Positions 31,340-36,816 of a DNA stretch of 36,816 bases are shown here, piece by piece. The stretch's first letter is position 1, and each line of letters begins with the position of its first letter. The notes beneath the pieces are model-generated. The model saw only the letters and a list, made by a program, of their open reading frames with translations, was not told where the DNA came from and ran no database searches. A program made the position numbers and the translations under genes. Origin of the DNA: Hypsibius dujardini (lineage: Eukaryota > Tardigrada > Eutardigrada > Parachela > Hypsibiidae); contig LRSR01006526.1 of assembly GCA_001579985.1 (NCBI GenBank), forward strand, positions 1 through 36,816, given 5' to 3'.

Positions 31340-32251
31340 AGCAAAACCTGAATTTGAAAAAAAACTTTCAAAAACCGTATATTCGTTAAAATCCAAAAAT
31401 CCACGCATAATAAAACTTAGTTTACGAAAGATACCTTCAAACAATAAAACAAATCAGTGCGGCTTTCCCGGAGTGGATAATTCTGGTTCGTCCGATTCCG
31501 GATAAAGCAGAAAGATGCCCGAGAAGAGAGAGGAATTTCTAGTTTCTTCCGTAGACCTACGTCGTGGAGAGATGTCAGCGAACTGAAATTCCGCTGCCAG
31601 GTTTGCGTCACACAATATGACGTCATGACAGCAACAAATGTGCAGAACTTGTTGGATGTGGCGCGCCGATAGGTACAAACCGTAGCGAGGATGTTGTGCT
31701 TGCGTCGATGAGTTGGCAGTTAGCATCTTGTTCTTGTCTTAGCCAATTTAAAACTTTTTTGCTCTTTGCTTTTTCAGAGCTCTTAGTATCCTCTTCTTCA
31801 GTTTTTTTGATGTGCTTTTTTGATGCGCACTGCATGCGTAGCTAACCACACGGTAAGAGCGATATTCAATCTCGCACATCTGGCGTGGGAACATGAATAC
31901 GGTTTGCAGTTTTATCCAATGTTGTTCTGGTTGGTTGGTTGGTTGATTAATTGATTTATCACTAATAGTGTTTACGAAGTTGTTTCACTCTTATCTCTGC
32001 CCCTGAGTTAGGACCTCTGGTTGATTCTTGATATTCAATTATTCATTCATTTGCCATTTAAATATTATTCTTAGTTAGAGATTTAGTTGTTTCAATGAAG
32101 TGCCTTCAGCGACGGTAAACTTTGATGTTTCTCTTGTAAACGCTCGCTTGATTGGTTGATTGATTTGCTATCGTTACTTTTTTGGATTTGCAGCTGCCCT
32201 TGAAACGTCATCGCTGATTGAACGATTAACCACGTCATTTGCCTCCCGAAA
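31340..32251. promoter_or_regulatory. Divergent intergenic region between eRF3 and GOSR2
   Basis: The two start codons point away from each other across about 910 bp. A plausible acceptor (AAATTCAG) eight bases upstream of the eRF3 ATG suggests a 5' UTR intron. A 70-codon minus ORF at 31835-31623 begins with a Lys/Glu-rich stretch; it could be part of an upstream exon or chance. No clear TATA box was identified. Confidence 0.5.
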
Positions 32252-33468
32252 ATGATGTCAACATTGGAGCGACTCTGCCACGAAACGGACAGCCAACTCC
32301 GTGATCTGGAATCTCGCCTGTCACAGTACGAGCAGGTGGGAGAGGATTTTGTGATGAATCTGGAAGCGGACATCCAGGACGTGTCCGGCAAAATCACAGC
32401 CACCCTCCAGCGATTGGACATCCTGGTGGACAAGGAGCCGTTCTCGCGGCGGCAGAATTCCAAACTACGCGTCGATCAAATCCGCTACGATTTTCAGCAC
32501 TTAAAGTCCGCCCTCCGGCAACTGCAAACTCGGCGAGCACAGCGTCTGCAGGAGGAGAACCAGCGTAGGGAGCTTTTAGCCACCGATTTCTCCAAACTCC
32601 CCAACGGGGGTCACACCGCCATCCAAATTCAGGATTCCGAATTGCGTCATCATTCCTCGATGAAGAATGTCAACAAAAGTGTGGTACGTAATGGCATTGT
32701 TACGGCTACGCGATGGGATTGCACTGTGACCATAGACGCGTCTTGACCTTCCGGTACGGGGGGGACAAGATTTTAGTAAAAATCCAAAGGGGGGAGTATT
32801 GGTATGATTTTGATTCTAAAAAACGTCAGGGGGTACCCTTGGGTCACTTTTTCGATTTCGGACGGGGGGGAGGCAATTGCCCACTTGCCACCCCCTAGTA
32901 CGCGCCACTGGCTGTGATGCTGTTTGCAAGCTGTAACAGGCGTTTTTTAGAAGTACAATAATTATTTAATTGAGCGATCCAAAAATGATCAATTTACATT
33001 TTTGGCGAAAATATTAGTCAAATGCAAACAGATCGGTTTGTCGGTTGTGCGCTTTGTGGATGGGACTAGATTTTCGTTTTCTCGTGTAGTGGTTTAGGAA
33101 ACCCTGAAACCATAAAGTGGTCTGGAAATTAAATCAGAATGCCATGTTTTTATGTTGAACAATCACTTGTGTCTAATATTGGACTGGCAACTGAGTATAC
33201 TCTCTGATATTACACTGACTATCTCTTCTTCCTTTTCTAGGACAACCTCCTCGATAACGGCATGGAGATCCTGAATAATCTCCGCGTACAGGGCAGCTCG
33301 TTGAAGAACATCAAGTCCCGAGTGCTGGACATTGGTACGAAGCTCGGTCTGTCCACCACTGTGATGAAGATGATTGAACGTCGAGGCGTTCAGGACCAGT
33401 ACTTTCTCTACGCCGGTATTGTCGTCTCGCTCTTGATCATGTTCGCTCTTTATTGGTACTTTGTTTGA
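32252..33468 (+). CDS. GOSR2: Golgi SNARE membrin / GOSR2 (2 exons, 219 aa)
   Basis: Exons 32252-32683 and 33241-33468 join in phase 0 (GTACGT donor, TTTTCTAG acceptor). The N-terminal three-helix region includes the strongly conserved KEPFSRRQNSKLRVDQIRYD block. The SNARE helix follows, with LLDNGMEILNNLRVQGSSLKN, then KLGLSTTVMKMIERR. A single C-terminal membrane anchor of about 20 residues (ending LYWYFV) completes the protein. Membrin is the Qb-SNARE for ER-to-Golgi and intra-Golgi fusion, and length agrees with the human protein (about 212 aa). A second ATG lies one codon downstream. The 557-bp intron contains G-rich sequence near 32755-32895 that looks like a decayed repeat. Confidence 0.96.
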
Positions 33469-33750
33469 TGATAATATCTAACTTTGGAAGGGCTGGTTTT
33501 CAATTTTTAGTAGAGCGGTTGTTTTTTCGAGTTTTTTTATTTTCTTCTGCTAATGATCACTTTTGCTCGATTAGTTCTACTATTTTATTGAAATCAAACT
33601 AATCGACAAAGTGAAACCACATGATGGAAAACTGTCTACTGTATTCCGATCGACTATCGTCATCTCTGTTTGTCTGTCTGCTTGTCTGCCTGTCTGCCTG
33701 TCTGTCTGTCTGTCTGTTTGCATGTCTGCCTACCTGCCTGCCTATCTGCC

Positions 33751-33795
<45 letters not shown>

Positions 33796-34062
33796 GCCTA
33801 TCTGTCTGTCTGTCTGCCTGTTTGTCTGTCAGTCTGTTTGACTATCTACCTGTCTGCTTACCTTCTGTCTGCCTATCTGTTTCTCAATCTGTGAGATTTC
33901 AGTCTCCATTTGGATGTCTATCCGTTAGCTATGTCACTTTCTAGTACTACCTTGCTTTACGTTGTTGTCTTAACTACAACTGTTCCTTGGAGACCAATCA
34001 GGGCTGACTGGTGCGGCCATATTATTACGTTTACGCCTGAGATCTCACCGTAAAGCTCCATT
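33469..34062. repeat. Intergenic spacer with (CTGT)n array at 33665-33885
   Basis: The GOSR2 3' flank passes into about 220 bp of CTGT/CTGC repeats and then about 180 bp of unique sequence that should hold the DNAAF4 promoter. ORFs across the array (Leu-Ser-Val-Cys-rich) are repeat translations, not genes. Confidence 0.85.
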
Positions 34063-34599
34063 ATGCCTATAACCATCGTAGAAGATTCTTGGGAGCAAAC
34101 TGCCTCACAGGTTCAGATATCTCTTCCGTTGAAAAATGTCTCACGAAAGTCAGTGGACATTTTTAGCACCCCTCGTTACATCAAGGTATCCTACCCGCCC
34201 TTTCTGTATGAACAGTATTTGTTTGGTGAGATTGATGACCTGGCGAGTAAAACGGATATTACTAACTCGCATATTATCTTAAAACTTGTGAAATCGGTAC
34301 ACGTAGCATGGCCGAGCATTGGACATCCAAATTCGGAAGACCGGGCCGTGATGCGGGCCATCCGTCAGGAAGCGCTCGATTTTTCATTGCAGCGATCACG
34401 ATTGCAGTTGGAAAGGCGGAAGGCGACAAAGCAGGAAACACATAAATTTGCCGTGAATGTGCACATGGATGCCGAGGCGGCTAGGATCCGTAATATAGCT
34501 GCTCGGAAAGAACTGGACAAGGCGGAAGCGTTGGCTGGTTTTGACTTCAGCGACGGATTGAGCAGAATTCGTGAGTAACTATTTGCAGACATATAGGCT

Positions 34600-34638
<39 letters not shown>

Positions 34639-35675
34639 CGACCGACCGACCGACAGGGAGACAAATAGACGGACAGGCAGACGGGATAATGACGGGCAGA
34701 TATGCAACAGTTCAGGCAGACAAACAGACAAGTAGGCAAGCAGACAGACAGACAGACAGACAGACAGATAGACAGACAAACAGACAGACAGACGAATAGA
34801 CAGACGGATATAAACGAACATAGGAAATGTCCATTGTTAGCATATGGTCAATTGTTCATGAATTCCCAATGCTCCTTCCAGGGAAGGAACAGTTAGAACC
34901 TGTCGCTGCTTCCCTAAACCCTCCTTCTATACCGGATGAAGCTTTGGAGGAACTCTTCAGTAGAATTGCTGAAGTTGACAAAAGAAAAACGGAAGGTTCG
35001 CAAAAAGCCAAAGCGCGCAGTAGAACCAAAACTTTGGCATTAGCGAAGCGCCCCGGAGCCGTCCGATCGTGCGGTACCATCAGCTTCACTTCAACCCCTC
35101 GTCACTTTCCCACGCCCCAGCGCGAATCACAGGTCCTCGAGGAAGAAACTTGGCTCCGCAAACAGGCGGACTACCGCAAGGTTCTTGATGAGCCCGACAG
35201 TGCTTGCAGCCGGACAGAGGAAAGAGATCCTTTGTGGCTGAAAGAAAAGGGTGACTTCTTCCTGGCTGCCGGTGACTACGATTCGGCCATCGCTTGCTAC
35301 AGCCGCGCCGCTCAACTCGGCAGCAACATGCCGGAAATTTACATGAACCGGGCATTGGCGCATTTCCATAAGAACAATCTCCATAAAGTCCTGGAAGATA
35401 GTAGTAAGGCGTTGGACACATACCCGGAATCGGTGGAGACTTCGCGGAAGGAGCGGACGAAAGCCCATTGGCGTAGAGCGTTGGCGTTTCTTAAAATGGA
35501 TCTAATGGTGGAGAGCTTGATTGAGTTTGAGGGAGCTTTGAAAACGGGATGGGTTGATGAGAACTTGGTAAAGCAACGTCATGTGGTGAAATCGTTAATT
35601 GAGGGAACCGGAGTGGATTCCCCTTTAACAAATTCGGTTTCCATGTTTTCCGGACTTGTGTCAGAAAAAAGTTAA
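34063..35675 (+). CDS. DNAAF4: Dynein axonemal assembly factor 4 (DNAAF4/DYX1C1; 2 exons, 433 aa)
   Basis: Exons 34063-34570 and 34882-35675 join within an Arg codon (C|GG). Residues 1-90 form a p23/CS domain starting MPITIVEDSWEQT with SLPLKNVS and YIKVSYPPFLYEQYLFGEIDD, matching DNAAF4 closely. A charged helical middle follows, then the RHFPTPQRESQVLEEETWLRKQ segment typical of the family, and a C-terminal TPR block (about 290-400: LKEKGDFFLAAGDYDSAIACYSRA, YMNRALAHFHKNNLHKVLEDSSKAL). The human protein has 420 residues. DNAAF4 works with HSP90/HSP70 in the cytoplasm to pre-assemble axonemal dynein arms, which implies motile cilia or flagellated sperm in this organism. Confidence 0.96.
34600..34812. 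repeat. (ACAG)n microsatellite in DNAAF4 intron
   Basis: About 210 bp of ACAG units with a (GACC)n patch, starting about 30 bases after the donor. Sense orientation is CAGA. Confidence 0.95.
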
Positions 35676-35754
35676 AGGTTCCGCTCACGGTTTTGATCTT
35701 GAAAAAGACGGTGAGGTTCAATTAGCGCTTCGACTGTAGTTTTGTGGACTGATG

Positions 35755-35807
35755 GGATAGATAGACAGACCGACGACAGAAGACAGACAGGCAGGCAGAG
35801 GAACCAC

Positions 35808-35861
<54 letters not shown>

Positions 35862-35905
35862 GATGAGACAGGCTGATAGGCAGACAGGCAGACCAACCCA
35901 TAGGC
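35755..35905. repeat. (ACAG)n microsatellite downstream of DNAAF4
   Basis: About 150 bp of ACAG repeats beginning roughly 80 bp after the DNAAF4 stop codon, with a near-perfect core at 35812-35860. It may be transcribed in the DNAAF4 3' UTR. Confidence 0.95.
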
Positions 35906-36816
35906 AAGCAGACAAAATGTACGGATAGAGTTCAGTCACAATGAATTGGTAGAGCGAAATATATCTGGTCCTATTGGTGGTCGTCACGGCGTAGGCTAAC
36001 ATCGTGTGTTCGTGGTTGCGAGCAATCGATATGGAAATGTGCGCCATCTGCAGAAAATTAGCCGCGGCACAATTCTTATGAATGAGCAGAATGGAGACAG
36101 ACCGTCGTCTGGATGAGTCTGTTCGTCCTTCACCAGCGGTATCGCAGAGAGTTCCCGCGCCACGCCGCACACCAGCGATGGAGCGTAAAGTCGATTAAAC
36201 CTTGCACGGGGGATGTTGATGTACGATTGGATTCACATTTTTCATCCCGGCGCCCGCCCTCCGCGCCAATCGATCCGCTCGAGCCTTGAGTACGGAAGAG
36301 AGAGGAGAGACCCTGTTTCTGTTCCCGGCAGCTATACTCGTACTCCACCGCGCGCGCCTGTGCTCTCGCTGTGAGCTCTCTGCGCGCATTGGGAAGCGCA
36401 TGCTGCAAAGACAGTGTTGATCGTTCTCTAAGTTCTGCTCACGCGGCAGGGCTTGCCCACACACCCATGCAGTGTCAGTTGGGGCAGAAAAAAGGCGGAA
36501 GTCCACGGTCGCAACTGAACAACTGCCCTCACTCACCGCGCATTCGCAACGCCGAATTTCCTCTCGATTGTCTGAATCGATTTCCTCTTGATTGTCTGAA
36601 CTACAGGACACTGTACATGTAGTTCTGTTTACGCTCCAACGTTTGATCGCACCACCAATTCTGTACGTTTGCATTAAGAGTTCTGTATACCGGTGTACGT
36701 GTACATGCCGAGTGTATATGGACCCTACCACACGAGATCCCGCGAAGTGAAAAGGCGCTTCAACACGGTTCCTCGCCGCAAGCTCTTTTTTGCTTGTACA
36801 AGCACCACACATAGAC
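35906..36816. other. Right-edge region, no confident gene
   Basis: A minus-strand stretch at about 36057-35930, preceded by an acceptor-like TTTTCTGCAG, reads MAHISISIARNHEHTMLAYAV and onward in a protein-like way, and a second frame upstream (about 36190-36060) is also open. I could not join these into a gene or recognise a family, and no good donor follows. The rest, to 36816, shows only unsupported ORFs. Confidence 0.35.

Noticed and set aside
36195-36812. 205-codon minus ORF at the right edge
   Set aside because: Composition is irregular (Arg/Cys/Ser-rich), with no domain, and other frames are equally open; not enough to call a gene.

Overview
The window is nuclear DNA from a compact, intron-rich invertebrate animal. 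Every real gene is split by short GT-AG introns, mostly 50-350 bp, and all identified products are eukaryotic. One gene is the Nit-Fhit fusion known from invertebrates such as flies and nematodes, and another (DNAAF4) implies ciliary or flagellar dynein assembly. Genomic background is rich in (CAAT)n, (CTGT)n/(CAGA)n and small inverted-repeat transposons. I could not place the species; a small protostome such as a tardigrade is a guess, not a result.

Layout. 1-924: 5' part of a Maf/ASMTL-type nucleotide pyrophosphatase gene (minus, running off the left edge). 1010-1600: a dispersed repeat with a 21-bp minisatellite core. 2361-3509: an unrecognised zinc-finger/coiled-coil gene (minus). 3649-4228: a 147-bp-armed inverted-repeat element. 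4372-8484: a Ty3/Gypsy LTR retrotransposon that lacks its integrase and has in-frame stops. 8590-9500: a second copy of the dispersed repeat. 10076-14608: DDX54/Dbp10 helicase, 12 exons, minus. 15938-19156: a very short 53BP1-like gene (tandem Tudor plus tandem BRCT), minus. 19346-20875: a cluster of non-autonomous transposons including a hAT-type element with a perfect 8-bp target duplication. 21189-23024: SLC35C1-type GDP-fucose transporter, minus. 24000-26519: NitFhit, minus. 26612-27762: a minisatellite, then a second hAT-type element with a perfect 8-bp duplication and an inverted repeat nested inside it. 28394-31339: translation release factor eRF3 (GSPT), minus. 32252-33468: membrin/GOSR2 SNARE, plus, head-to-head with eRF3. 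34063-35675: DNAAF4/DYX1C1, plus. 35755 to the right edge: microsatellite and sequence with only a doubtful exon.

The genes are unrelated housekeeping functions (rRNA processing, DNA-damage response, Golgi transport, translation termination, vesicle fusion, dynein assembly) and do not form a pathway. Exon coordinates of the seven named complete genes were checked by codon-phase continuity across every junction and by exon length, so the models are firm even though no transcript data were available. What stands out is less a new pathway than the genome architecture: at least eight different TA-flanked or 8-bp-flanked miniature transposons, several inside introns, and (CAGA)n arrays that recur soon after 5' splice sites.
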